In this document: positions 37,334 to 46,051 of the stretch, piece by piece
How positions within the stretch are numbered: position 1 is the first letter of the stretch
Layout of the letters: each line of letters begins with the position of its first letter
Origin: Aphanothece saxicola GSE-SYN-MK-01-06B
Lineage (GTDB): Bacteria; Cyanobacteriota; Cyanobacteriia; PCC-6307; Cyanobiaceae
Direction: 5' to 3'
Assembly (NCBI GenBank): GCA_019359745.1
Contig: JAHHGT010000009.1
Coordinates: forward strand, 1-64,000
Length of the DNA: 64,000 nucleotides
Made by a program: the position numbers and the translations under genes
The notes under the pieces: model-generated
The model's input: the letters and a program-made list of their open reading frames with translations, nothing else
Told to the model about the DNA's origin: nothing
Databases searched by the model: none

Positions 37334-38374
37334 TCAGCCCACCCAGCGCAGCAGCACGCCTCGCTCGCCCAGGACGAAGCCCTTGCCGTCCGGGGCAAAG
37401 ACGATCCGGGAGAAGTTGGTGGGCTGTTCGCTGCCCACCGGATCCCTCTGCCAGCTGGCGCCGGCATCGTTGCTCACCAGCAGGGTGCCGTTGCCGCCGC
37501 CGGTCCAGATGGCGCCGCGGGGATCCCAGGCCATGTCGAGGTAGCCGTAGCCGTTGGTGATCGGGATCACGGGCTTGCTCCAGTCGCCGCTCTCGGTGGT
37601 CTCGGCGGTGCTCGGGTCACCGTCGAAGCGAAGCTGGGCCCCCCGAGCCACCATCCAGAGATGGCCGTCGGGCTGGAAGCCCATCGACTGCAGCCGCTGG
37701 CTGCTGACCCGCTGGTGCACCTGCCAGGCGGGCTGGCCGGGTTCCCAGGTGGCGAAGAAGTTTCCGAGGCTGCTGACGCTGACGTAGTCGCCCTCGGGGC
37801 TGCGGCGCAGGTCGCGGATGGCGCCGGCCGCATCACCCACCAGGGCCTGCCAGCTGGAGCCGGCATCGCTGGTGCGGTACACGGCCCCCACGCTGGTGGC
37901 CAGCTCGGCGCTTTTCGGCCCCTGGGCCGTGACCAGGTACGGCTCACCCGGGAGCTTGGTGTCCAGCAGCAGGCGGCTCCAGCTCTTGCCGGCATCGTCG
38001 CTGTGCAACAGCAGGCCTGGCTGGCCCACGATCCAGCCCTCATCGCCTCTGAAATCGATGCTGATCAGGCGGAAGTTCTCCTCCTCGGGCAGATCGAGGG
38101 CCCGTTCCTGCCAGCTGGCACCGGCGTCGTCGGTTTCCATGATCAGCCGGTTGCTGCCCACAAGAAAGCCGTGGTCGGCGCTGGTGAAGGCGACGTCGAG
38201 GGGGTTGGAGCGGGTGTCCAGGGGCACCGACTGCCAGGGGCTGGCGGCCGCTGTGGGCAGGCCGGTGGTGACGCAGCCCGTCAGACCGAAGGCGAGCACC
38301 AGCGACAGCGCCAGGCTGAGCAGGGGGCGCAGCGGGCGCAGGACGGCCGGCAGGGCAGGGAGGGGCGCAGGCAT
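37334..38374 (-). CDS. ycf48: Photosystem II assembly factor Ycf48 (HCF136), lipoprotein form
   Basis: A 346-residue protein with a lipoprotein signal peptide (hydrophobic LLSLALSLVLAFGLTGC, lipobox LTGC) and a beta-propeller of repeated D-A-G-x-S-W motifs (DDAGASWQERAL, DDAGKSWSRLLL, SDAGSSWQALVG, NDAGASWQRDPVG). Ycf48 binds newly made D1 in the lumen during PSII assembly and repair. ATG 38374 overlaps the rubA stop (TGATG), so the two are coupled, and psbEFLJ follows: a conserved cyanobacterial arrangement in which all partners serve early PSII assembly. Confidence 0.95.
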   Translation of the reverse strand: MPAPLPALPAVLRPLRPLLSLALSLVLAFGLTGCVTTGLPTAAASPWQSVPLDTRSNPLDVAFTSADHGFLVGSNRLIMETDDAGASWQERALDLPEEENFRLISIDFRGDEGWIVGQPGLLLHSDDAGKSWSRLLLDTKLPGEPYLVTAQGPKSAELATSVGAVYRTSDAGSSWQALVGDAAGAIRDLRRSPEGDYVSVSSLGNFFATWEPGQPAWQVHQRVSSQRLQSMGFQPDGHLWMVARGAQLRFDGDPSTAETTESGDWSKPVIPITNGYGYLDMAWDPRGAIWTGGGNGTLLVSNDAGASWQRDPVGSEQPTNFSRIVFAPDGKGFVLGERGVLLRWVG

Positions 38375-38772
38375 CAACGCAGGGAGTAAAGGGAGAGGAA
38401 GAAGGCGAACGCCAGGGCGAAACCGCCGAAGATCAGCACGTTCTTCTGGCCGGGGGTGAGGCGGTTGACCCCCAGGCCGAAGTTGAGGTTCTCCTCGAAT
38501 CCACTGGGTTTGTTGCGGGGGCCGATGTCCTTGAAGGCGCCCACCCGGCTGCGGCAGACGGGGCAGCGGAAGCCCACGGGGTCGAGGTCGAGGAAGGAGG
38601 TGCCGGCGGGAATGGCCAGCTTCTTGACCCCTTCGCCCGGGTCGTAGACGAAACCGCAGCTGCGGCATTCGAAGCGGTGGGCGGCGGGGTCGTCGACGAC
38701 GGCTTCCGGCTCCTGGGCGGGAGCCTCGATCGGCGCCTCGGTGGGCCGTTCCGTGGGCGGTTCCGTGCTCAT
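38374..38772 (-). CDS. rubA: Membrane-anchored rubredoxin (RubA)
   Basis: A 132-residue protein. An acidic, Pro-rich N-terminus (30 residues) leads to a rubredoxin domain with the iron ligands in [15 protein letters not shown] and [14 protein letters not shown] (CxxC pairs). A C-terminal membrane span ([20 protein letters not shown]) anchors it to the thylakoid. RubA is needed for PSII (and possibly PSI) assembly. ATG 38772 is the start; upstream residues MARHG are an alternative. It is divergent from ndhC. Confidence 0.95.
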   Translation of the reverse strand: MSTEPPTERPTEAPIEAPAQEPEAVVDDPAAHRFECRSCGFVYDPGEGVKKLAIPAGTSFLDLDPVGFRCPVCRSRVGAFKDIGPRNKPSGFEENLNFGLGVNRLTPGQKNVLIFGGFALAFAFFLSLYSLR

Positions 38773-38915
38773 CCCATGCCTGGCCATACCAACCGACTCT
38801 ATCGACGTCAGCTCCAGTCCCCGAGGACCCTCCGGACGGGCTGCGCCAGCGGTCGTCGCGGCGACCGCCGTCCCCGGAGGCAGGTGGCAGAATGCGCTCC
38901 AGGTTGGCTCTGCCG

Positions 38916-39278
38916 ATGTTCGTGCTCTCCGGCTACGACGCCTTTCTGGGCTTTCTGCTGATTTCGGCGGCGGTCCCGGTGCTGGCGCTGGTGGCCAACA
39001 AGCTGCTGGCTCCCAAGAGCCGCCAGGGGGAGCGCCAGCTCACCTACGAGTCGGGGATGGAGCCGATCGGCGGTGCCTGGATCCAGTTCAACATCCGCTA
39101 CTACATGTTTGCCCTGGTCTTCGTCATCTTCGATGTCGAGACCGTGTTCCTCTATCCCTGGGCGGTGGCTTTCCACCGGCTGGGTCTCCTGGCCTTCATC
39201 GAGGCCCTGATCTTCATCTCCATCCTGGTGCTGGCCCTGGCGTATGCCTGGCGCAAGGGCGCCCTCGAGTGGAGCTGA
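38916..39278 (+). CDS. ndhC: NAD(P)H-quinone oxidoreductase subunit 3 (NdhC)
   Basis: A 120-residue membrane subunit with three spans. The Q-site loop between spans 1 and 2 has the [11 protein letters not shown] motif, and span 2 has [20 protein letters not shown] with the conserved Asp/Glu. It is part of the proton-pumping NDH-1 module used for cyclic electron flow, respiration and CO2 uptake. ATG 38916 ([10 protein letters not shown]) gives exactly the family length. First gene of ndhC-K-J. Confidence 0.97.
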   Translation: MFVLSGYDAFLGFLLISAAVPVLALVANKLLAPKSRQGERQLTYESGMEPIGGAWIQFNIRYYMFALVFVIFDVETVFLYPWAVAFHRLGLLAFIEALIFISILVLALAYAWRKGALEWS

Positions 39279-39291
39279 TCACACCCCCACC

Positions 39292-40035
39292 ATGACCATC
39301 ACCCCCCCAGCAGGCTCCCTGTCCGTCGATGCGCTCCGCGATCTGCGTGAGGCCAGCTGCGGCCCCGTGGGTGCCCCCGGTGTCACCGCCGACCTGTCCG
39401 AGAACATCATTCTCACCAGCCTCGACGACCTGCACAACTGGGCCCGGCTCAGCAGCCTCTGGCCGCTGCTCTACGGCACCGCCTGCTGCTTCATCGAGTT
39501 CGCGGCCCTGATCGGTTCCCGCTTCGACTTCGACCGCTTCGGCCTGGTGCCTCGCTCCAGCCCGCGCCAGGCCGATCTGCTCATCGTGGCCGGTACCGTC
39601 ACGATGAAGATGGGGCCGGCGCTGGTGCGGCTGTACGAGCAGATGCCGGAGCCCAAGTACGTGATCGCCATGGGCGCCTGCACGATCACCGGCGGCATGT
39701 TCTCCGCCGACTCCACCACGGCGGTGCGCGGTGTCGACAAACTGATCCCCGTCGATCTCTACCTGCCGGGCTGTCCGCCACGGCCTGAAGCAATCTTTGA
39801 CGCGGTGATCAAGCTGCGCAAGAAGGTGGGCAATGAAACCTTCGCCGAGCGCGGCAACCTGCGCCCCACCCACCGCTACTGCACCATCCCCCACCAGATG
39901 AAGCGGATGGAGCCCATCGTCACCGGTGCCTACCTGCGGGCCGAAACCCAGCAGGCGGCCCTCGCCGCCGCTGCGGGTCTGCCGATGGCCGCAACCGTTC
40001 CTTCCACAACCCCTGCCTCTACCACCGATGCCTGA
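39292..40035 (+). CDS. ndhK: NAD(P)H-quinone oxidoreductase subunit K (NdhK)
   Basis: A 247-residue peripheral-arm subunit holding the N2 iron-sulfur cluster: ligands in [10 protein letters not shown] (two Cys), [10 protein letters not shown] and [10 protein letters not shown]. It passes electrons to plastoquinone. The C-terminus carries an Ala/Thr-rich low-complexity tail. ATG 39292 follows ndhC by 13 bases; the stop overlaps the ndhJ start region by eight bases. Confidence 0.97.
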   Translation: MTITPPAGSLSVDALRDLREASCGPVGAPGVTADLSENIILTSLDDLHNWARLSSLWPLLYGTACCFIEFAALIGSRFDFDRFGLVPRSSPRQADLLIVAGTVTMKMGPALVRLYEQMPEPKYVIAMGACTITGGMFSADSTTAVRGVDKLIPVDLYLPGCPPRPEAIFDAVIKLRKKVGNETFAERGNLRPTHRYCTIPHQMKRMEPIVTGAYLRAETQQAALAAAAGLPMAATVPSTTPASTTDA

Positions 40036-40585
40036 GGAGTCCTCGATCACGACCCCTGCGACCGGTCCGGTGGGCGCCTGGCTGGCCGGGCAGGGATTCG
40101 ATGCCCTGTCCCTGGGCCCCGACCATGACGGTGTGGAGATGCTGGGGGTCGAACCCGCCGCTTTGCCCCTGGTGGCTACAGCCCTGAAGGCGGCCGGGTT
40201 CGATTACCTGCAGTGCCAAGGCGGCTACGACGAGGGGCCGGGCTGCCGACTGGTGAGCTTCTATCACCTGGTGAAGATGGCCGCGATGTTGGATCAGCTG
40301 ACGACCCTGGCCGGTGGCAACGGCCCCCTGCCTGCCGATGTGCGCCCGGAGGAAGTGCGGCTGAAGGTGTTCCTGCCCCGCGACGGCGCCCTCTCAATCC
40401 CCAGCCTCTATGGCCTGTTCCGCGGTGCCGACTGGCAGGAGCGTGAAACCTTCGACATGTTTGGCATCACGTTTGAGGGCCATCCCCATCCCAAGCGGCT
40501 GTTGATGCCTGAGGATTGGAAGGGTTATCCTTTGCGCAAGGATTACGTGCAGCCTGATTTCTATGAGATGCAGGATGCTTATTGA
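40028..40585 (+). CDS. ndhJ: NAD(P)H-quinone oxidoreductase subunit J (NdhJ)
   Basis: A 185-residue 30-kDa-type subunit with [20 protein letters not shown] and [20 protein letters not shown], the conserved block of NuoC/NdhJ. Part of the peripheral arm with NdhK. ATG 40028 overlaps the ndhK stop. The last 30 or so codons shift toward T-ending and AT-richer use (from about 40470) compared with the rest of the gene, matching the low-GC insert that follows. Confidence 0.97.
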   Translation: MPEESSITTPATGPVGAWLAGQGFDALSLGPDHDGVEMLGVEPAALPLVATALKAAGFDYLQCQGGYDEGPGCRLVSFYHLVKMAAMLDQLTTLAGGNGPLPADVRPEEVRLKVFLPRDGALSIPSLYGLFRGADWQERETFDMFGITFEGHPHPKRLLMPEDWKGYPLRKDYVQPDFYEMQDAY

Positions 40586-40590
40586 TTGGA

Positions 40591-41685
40591 TCAGCCGCTA
40601 AGGGCGCGAAGAGTTTCGTCAAGAAAGCGCTTCCCAAAGCGTTGATCGGGCTCCAAATGGTTGCCTTCGGCCCATTCATTCCAGGCGTTGATGAACACGA
40701 CCGGCTCCGGTAGTCCGCGCGCCGGGAGCTTTTGTACAGTTTGCCGAAGCCAATCGCCGTACCGCTCGGGGGTTGCACCCTGAAGGACGATGCCTCCCCA
40801 ACGCCGACGTGCAGTGTTGTCCCATGATGGGGTTACGCAGGGGAAGCGGGGATAGGGCGGCATTGGCCTAGAGAGGGCAGCTTTGCAGACCTCTTGATAG
40901 CTGACCACCTTATGGATGCTCTTTCCAGGGGACTCCTTTTTGATATAGCCTTTGATCCTTTCCTTGAGGCTGGGTGTCTGCGCATGCATCGTCTCCAGCA
41001 TTGGCCAACACGGCTGAAACTCAACAGCTGCATCAAAGCCGAAGTCGTGTGGATGACGAACTTCGCTCTCCTTTGATTCGACAGAAACCAGAAAGAGATC
41101 TCCGATTCCATGCTTATGGGCGACGGACCTCCAGACTCTTGCTGTTCGCGCCGGATCTGGCAAGGCGCTGATGCGGTAGACAAGAAAGAGTGGTTTGCCA
41201 TCAATACGGATGTAGCGAGGATCCTTGAAGGCCTTGATCAATGAAATTAGATGGTCATAATCATCTTGCTCGGAGTAGTTTTGCTCTAGAAGAATCTCAT
41301 CATCGGATCCATCCCACCGTCGGGTCCAATTCTCATTTGCCCAGCAGAGGCAGAAGGGGAAGTCTGGTTCTCCTGATGCCAGCACATCTTCAAATGGTCG
41401 CTGCAATACTCTTCGGCCATTAAACCAATAGTGGTAGTAGCAGAATCCATGAATTCCATGGCTTCGTGCAAGTTCCGCCTGGGCTAAGCGAGCTTCAGGT
41501 AACCGCAGGTCGTAGAAGCCAAGATCCGCTGGAAGGTGGGGCTGATAATGATGGGTGAACAATGGCCGTGCCTTGGCGACATTTCTCCATTCGGTAAAAC
41601 CTTGTCCCCACCATAAGTCGTTCTCCGGTATAGGATGAAACTGAGGCAGATAAAAGGCAATCGCCTTAGGAAGCTGTGCGGTCAA
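40591..41685 (-). CDS. WbsX-like / GH99-like glycan-processing family protein
   Basis: A 364-residue protein with the WbsX (Glyco_tran_WbsX/GH99-like) family landmarks: AIAFYLPQFHPIPENDLWWG, GFTEWRNVAKARPLF, HGFCYYHYWFNGRRVL, FCLCWANENWTRRWDGSDDE and VFINAWNEWAEGNHLEPD. Members occur in O-antigen and capsule clusters and adopt an alpha-mannosidase-like barrel, so they may trim or remodel glycans. The start is TTG 41685. It converges on ndhJ with six bases between. GC is lower than in flanking genes. Confidence 0.85.
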   Translation of the reverse strand: MTAQLPKAIAFYLPQFHPIPENDLWWGQGFTEWRNVAKARPLFTHHYQPHLPADLGFYDLRLPEARLAQAELARSHGIHGFCYYHYWFNGRRVLQRPFEDVLASGEPDFPFCLCWANENWTRRWDGSDDEILLEQNYSEQDDYDHLISLIKAFKDPRYIRIDGKPLFLVYRISALPDPARTARVWRSVAHKHGIGDLFLVSVESKESEVRHPHDFGFDAAVEFQPCWPMLETMHAQTPSLKERIKGYIKKESPGKSIHKVVSYQEVCKAALSRPMPPYPRFPCVTPSWDNTARRRWGGIVLQGATPERYGDWLRQTVQKLPARGLPEPVVFINAWNEWAEGNHLEPDQRFGKRFLDETLRALSG

Positions 41686-41957
41686 TCAACACCTCAAAAC
41701 TCAGAAGACGTGCTTGCGAGCGAAGCCCAGTGAATCGTTCATGATTAGTTTACGGCCCCCAAGCTCTTTGGTTAATCAAAAGCGTGTTTACGTCAGGGAA
41801 AGCAAGCATGGGTGGTTACCTCTTGTGAATCTAATCCAAGCTCGAACCCTGCTGCGTCTGCAGCGATAGTCATGCTCAAGTCCATTGCTCATCGGCAGTC
41901 AGTAAGAGGATGCCCGATTGACAATCCTTTGTGTTTGCAAGACGTTCGCACGAGGAT
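41686..41957. other. Lower-GC intergenic region without recognisable gene
   Basis: A 272-base spacer between the WbsX-like and pyruvyltransferase-like genes (both minus). It should contain the promoter for the WbsX-like gene and the 3' end of the pyruvyltransferase transcript. I see no tRNA fold, terminator with a T-run, or coding frame. Confidence 0.5.
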
Positions 41958-43319
41958 CTAACGAGCAAAGGGAGGTCGCATCAATTGCAGCAGTCGCTTA
42001 ACCAGAAATCTCCTTGAGGAAAGGCAGGCTTCTTTCTGTTTAAGCAACAACCCCCTTTCTTCTCCTGTTGATCGACTCTCATCCAGGCACTGAGCCATCG
42101 CGGCAATCCATAGATCCGGGGATGGTGCTTGTGGCCGCGCCGAGAGCAAATCGAGATTCATGCTGTTGGGGCGGGGCTGAAGAGAATGAATGATGTCAGA
42201 AATGGTTTCCAAGGACTCTTCAATGGTCGCAATATCCCTTTCTTGCCCAACTTCCTCTTTGTGGCTTCGCATATCAATGAGTGACTCGATGGTAGAGGCC
42301 AGCTTCTTTGGAATCAGCCCAAATGGATAGATGTCATCATTGCTTTTGGCCCAGCAATCAACCTTGTGTGATTGCATTGAAAGTCGCGGCACACCGTAGG
42401 ATCTCGCGATGATTCGATAATGGAGGCTTGTTGAGGCAACAACAGCGGCATTGGCAATCTGCTTGCAAATGCTGAAGATGTCTACACAAGGTAAGACCTC
42501 GATAGAAACAGAGGACTTGGCGGCCATTTCCTTGAACCGATACAGTGCGTTTAGGGAGTCATGGTAGTGCGCGGTTCCGGCCAATCCAATTTTGATGCCC
42601 CCCCTAAAGGACGTCCTCACTTGGGACAGTTCCTCAATCAAGGATGCTTCGTTCCTGCGTAGATACTCTTGATTGTAATGGACAAGAAGATATCCCGATT
42701 GTTCTGTGCTTGTAAGCGACATCAGTTTGCTGATGTATAGTACGATGTCAGGTGCAAATATAATGTCTCTGATCCCCAGTTCGCGCGCATTGTCCAAGGA
42801 GTAGTCATCTCTGAAGCCACTCATCCTTGACCCAGTGAAGGTTTTTGCAAGGAGGTTTCTTTTCTCATTATTTGGGCTAGGGCTTGTGAAGCCAACCCCA
42901 TAGAAAAGCCGATTGGGCCAACATGAGGTCTGTCCATGGACAGTCTCATGGGGAGGAGTTAGGTATGGGAAAGGGCGGTCTGTGCCCAGCAGCTGTTGCA
43001 GTTTTGTGCAGACTTCATCCTTTTGGTGGTAAGGAAGGGGCAGGGGCGAGTCGCAGCCGAGTGCATCATTGAAGGAGCATGACGCCGTTTCTCCGCCCAC
43101 GTGAAGGATTGGAGTGCTTGTGTCCAATCCGGCGTCCATTAGATCGAAAATGGAATAAACGCGTGTGCCGGAGAAGGACGAGAGATCGTTATTCAATATG
43201 CTGGCGTGAATGCAGCTTATCCCTTTCATCTCGAGGAGTTTCGTGAAGACAAAACCCATCAGAAGATCGCCGAAGTTGTGCCGTTCAAAGGCACCGAATA
43301 AAATGGCGTCAAAGCTCAT
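41958..43319 (-). CDS. Polysaccharide pyruvyl transferase family protein
   Basis: A 453-residue protein resembling CsaB/WcaK-type pyruvyltransferases: N-terminal LFGAFERHNFGDLLMGFVF (the N-x-GD nucleotide-sugar-fold loop), ILHVGGETASCSFNDALG, and C-terminal VVASTSLHYRIIARSYGVP with the conserved S-x-x-H. Such enzymes add ketal pyruvate from phosphoenolpyruvate to surface sugars. It is AT-richer than its surroundings (24 G/C of 60 at 42721-42780), with rare codons such as ATA, pointing to horizontal acquisition. ATG 43319 is the start; the acceptor is unknown. Confidence 0.8.
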   Translation of the reverse strand: MSFDAILFGAFERHNFGDLLMGFVFTKLLEMKGISCIHASILNNDLSSFSGTRVYSIFDLMDAGLDTSTPILHVGGETASCSFNDALGCDSPLPLPYHQKDEVCTKLQQLLGTDRPFPYLTPPHETVHGQTSCWPNRLFYGVGFTSPSPNNEKRNLLAKTFTGSRMSGFRDDYSLDNARELGIRDIIFAPDIVLYISKLMSLTSTEQSGYLLVHYNQEYLRRNEASLIEELSQVRTSFRGGIKIGLAGTAHYHDSLNALYRFKEMAAKSSVSIEVLPCVDIFSICKQIANAAVVASTSLHYRIIARSYGVPRLSMQSHKVDCWAKSNDDIYPFGLIPKKLASTIESLIDMRSHKEEVGQERDIATIEESLETISDIIHSLQPRPNSMNLDLLSARPQAPSPDLWIAAMAQCLDESRSTGEERGLLLKQKEACLSSRRFLVKRLLQLMRPPFAR

Positions 43320-43699
43320 GCCGATGACCTCCTCTCTGGAGAATAGTCGGCTTGTGGTGAAGCGCCGTTGCCTGATCTGGGTCAGCCTTTGAGTGCCCTG
43401 CTGTGGTGCTGATCAGACGATCCTCCGCCGAGGGCCCAGAGGCTTTGAGCCTCAATTTCCTATTGCATGGCTTCGACAGTGCCTTCATTTTAGCCTGCTG
43501 GACTGTACCTCTGCAGAGAATCTATACCTTCTTCAGCCCCTTGTGCTCCCTTGCGAGTGTTCCTAAAGGGAGCGCGCTGAAGAAACTCTGTGAGTTTCCT
43601 GTGAAGACACTTCGATCTTCTGTTGGCGAAAACAATGTCGGCTGATTCAGGTGGAATCCCGAAACAGCAGTCACTTTGCCAGGCTGAGTGAATGCAGGC
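43320..43699. other. 380-base intergenic region; one small hairpin, no clear gene
   Basis: This lies between two minus-strand genes. A perfect GAGGCT-TTG-AGCCTC hairpin is visible at about 43440-43454, without a T-run on the side expected for the yvcK transcript. An 80-codon plus-strand frame (43403-43645) exists but looks non-coding. The left part keeps the lower GC of the insert. No tRNA or known small RNA was recognised. Confidence 0.45.
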
Positions 43700-45016
43700 T
43701 CAATCACGCCGGTGCTTCCGGAAAAACCGAATCACCTCCTTGGCCACACTGCGCGGTTCATGGCGGAGTGTGGCGCTGGGCCTGGCCCCCTGCAGCGGCG
43801 CCAGGATCACCTCATAGCCCTGTTCCTTGAGGAGTGAGGCTTCGCAGGTGACCGGTTCGGCACCCCGCAGCTTGTAGAGGTCCACCAGGCTGGAATCGAC
43901 CAGTTCCTCCTGGGCCAGCACGGCGCCGAAGAGGCGCTGCTCCACCCCGAGGCTGGCGAGCTGGGCTTCAATCGCCCGCAGGTGGCCTCCCACATCGAGG
44001 CCGTCCGTCTCGCCGGGCTGGGTCATCAGATTGCAGATGTACAGGCGGGGTGCCTTGCTGGCACTGATCGCGCTCACCAGTTCGGGCACCAGCAGGTTGG
44101 GCAGCAGGGAGGTGTAGAGGCTGCCGGGACCCAGCACGATCAGGTCGGCATTGGCGATGGCCTCCAGGGCTCGTGGCAGGGCAGGCGGCCGCTCCGGTGT
44201 GCAGCCAAGGCGCACGATCGGGCAGGGGGCATGGCCGATCTGGGATTCGCCTTCGATGCGCTCCCCGTTCTCCAGCTCGGCCCAGAGGCGCACATCGGCG
44301 TTGGTGGCCGGCACCACCTGGCCCTGCACCGCCAGCACACGGCTGCTGGCGATGATCGCCGATTCCAGGCTGCCGGTGATGGCGGTCAGGGCGCTGAGGA
44401 ACAGGTTGCCGAAGCTGTGGCCCTCCAGGCCGCTGCCGGCCTTGAAGCGGTACTGGAACAGGCGGGTGAGCAGGGGTTCCTCCCTGGCCAGGGCCGCCAG
44501 GCAGTTGCGGATGTCGCCGGGGGGCTGCACACCCAGCTCCCGCCGCAGGACGCCGCTGCTGCCCCCGTCGTCGGCCACCGTGACGATGGCGGTGAGGTTG
44601 CTGCTGTAGCGCTTCAGGCCGCTCAGCAGGGTGGCCAGACCCGTGCCGCCACCGATCGCCACGATGTTGGGGCCGCGGTTCAGCCGTCGCTGGGCCAGCA
44701 GGGCATCCACCAGCAGGGTGTCCTTCTCCGGAGCCAGGGCCTGCTGGATGGCGCCGAAGCTGCGGCTCTGGCCCAGCCAGACCATGGCGGCCCCGATCAG
44801 CAGCACCAGCGGGCCGGTGATGCCTCGGGGCATCACCTGGGTGAGGCGATTGAGGCCCCAGCGGATTGTCTCCAGGGTCCAGTAGATCGGCTGCAGGTCA
44901 GCCCACACGGCGGCGCCCAGAAGGGCGATCACCAGGCCGAAGCCCGAGGTGATCATCCAGCGCTTCACCACCAGTCCGGGCTGCAGCCAGCGGGCCGCCC
45001 GCCTTGAGCGGCTCAT
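43700..45016 (-). CDS. yvcK: YvcK/CofD-like protein with N-terminal membrane anchor
   Basis: A 438-residue protein. Two N-terminal membrane spans (WMITSGFGLVIALLGAAVW and a second near GPLVLLIGAAMVWLG) precede a CofD-fold domain with IVAIGGGTGLATLLSGLK, VTVADDGGSSGVLR, PPGDIRNCLAAL and LGPGSLYTSLLPNLL, the UDP-sugar binding motifs of YvcK. In Bacillus, YvcK binds UDP-GlcNAc and controls carbon flow to cell wall; in cyanobacteria the membrane-anchored form is widespread but not well defined. ATG 45016 is chosen over a TTG frame start at 45121. Confidence 0.88.
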   Translation of the reverse strand: MSRSRRAARWLQPGLVVKRWMITSGFGLVIALLGAAVWADLQPIYWTLETIRWGLNRLTQVMPRGITGPLVLLIGAAMVWLGQSRSFGAIQQALAPEKDTLLVDALLAQRRLNRGPNIVAIGGGTGLATLLSGLKRYSSNLTAIVTVADDGGSSGVLRRELGVQPPGDIRNCLAALAREEPLLTRLFQYRFKAGSGLEGHSFGNLFLSALTAITGSLESAIIASSRVLAVQGQVVPATNADVRLWAELENGERIEGESQIGHAPCPIVRLGCTPERPPALPRALEAIANADLIVLGPGSLYTSLLPNLLVPELVSAISASKAPRLYICNLMTQPGETDGLDVGGHLRAIEAQLASLGVEQRLFGAVLAQEELVDSSLVDLYKLRGAEPVTCEASLLKEQGYEVILAPLQGARPSATLRHEPRSVAKEVIRFFRKHRRD

Positions 45017-45192
45017 CAGGTCCTGCTGGCGCAGATCGCCGCGGCCCACCCAGCGGGGGCGTCCGGGTCGGGCAGCGACTCGGCGCCGCCGGGCATTCGC
45101 AGCGGGGCCTCGAAGCGTCAAGGGCAGGGCGTGGCGACGCGGAACAGACCACCCGAACTGTACGGATGAAAAGCCCGTCCTGAACCGGCAGG

Positions 45193-46047
45193 ATGGGAGT
45201 CGGGCCTCAGGGGTCCCCTTGCCGTGGTTCCTTGGCCCTCAGTCAACTGGCGCTGAACGCTCTCCCGTCCACCCCTCCGGTGGCGCAGCTGGACAACCTC
45301 AGCATGCGCTGGGGTGACACCCTGGTTCTCGATCGGGTCGATCTCAGCCTCCTGCCGGCCGAGCGGCTTGTGGTGGTGGGGCCGTCGGGCTCGGGAAAAT
45401 CCACCCTGCTGCGCCTGCTGGCGGGGCTGCAGCTGCCCACCGACGGGCAGCTGCACATTCACGGTGAACCCCAGAACTACCTGCGACTGGATCAGCGCCA
45501 CCCCCCGGACGTGCGCCTGGTGTTCCAGAACCCTGCCCTGCTGGCCTCGCTTTCGGTCCGGGAGAACGTGGGGTTCCTGCTTTATCGCTTCAGCCGCCTG
45601 GGCGAAAAAGAGATCGCGGAACGGGTGGACCAGGCCCTGCAGGCCGTGGGGCTGGCCGGCATCGCCGATCGCATGCCCGGTGAACTCAGCGGCGGCATGC
45701 AGAAGCGGGTGAGTTTTGCCCGCGCTCTGATCGATGACCCCACGCTGGCGTCGGCGCGTACGCCCCTGCTGCTGTTCGACGAGCCCACGGCCGGCCTCGA
45801 CCCGGTGGCCTGCACCCGGATCGAGGACCTGATCGTGCGCACGTCCCGCATCGTCCATGCCTCCACCTTGGTGGTGAGCCACGTGATGAGCACGATCGAC
45901 CGCTGTGCCGAGCGGGTGGCGCTCCTCTACGACGGTCGCTTCCGCTGGATCGGCGCGGTCGAGGACTTCCGCGTCAGCACCAATCCCTATGTGGTGCAGT
46001 TTCGGAGCGGTAGTCTGCACGGACCGATGCAGCCGGCCGAGAACTGA
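45193..46047 (+). CDS. ABC transporter ATPase of an MCE/Mla-type lipid importer
   Basis: A 284-residue ATPase: Walker A GPSGSGKSTLLR, Q-loop LVFQNPALLASLSVRENVGF, signature LSGGMQKRVSFARALI, Walker B LLLFDEPTAGLDPVAC and switch VVSHVMSTIDR. The LSGGMQKR form is characteristic of MlaF/MCE ATPases, and the MlaD-like gene directly follows (4 bases), so the pair probably moves lipids between inner and outer envelope membranes. No MlaE-type permease is in this window. ATG 45193 is listed, but a TTG start at 45232 would remove 13 non-conserved residues. Confidence 0.9.
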   Translation: MGVGPQGSPCRGSLALSQLALNALPSTPPVAQLDNLSMRWGDTLVLDRVDLSLLPAERLVVVGPSGSGKSTLLRLLAGLQLPTDGQLHIHGEPQNYLRLDQRHPPDVRLVFQNPALLASLSVRENVGFLLYRFSRLGEKEIAERVDQALQAVGLAGIADRMPGELSGGMQKRVSFARALIDDPTLASARTPLLLFDEPTAGLDPVACTRIEDLIVRTSRIVHASTLVVSHVMSTIDRCAERVALLYDGRFRWIGAVEDFRVSTNPYVVQFRSGSLHGPMQPAEN

Positions 46048-46051
46048 GCCC

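Noticed and set aside
43403-43645. 80-codon plus-strand frame in the yvcK spacer
   Set aside because: Unbiased composition, no start context and no recognised motif; treated as non-coding.
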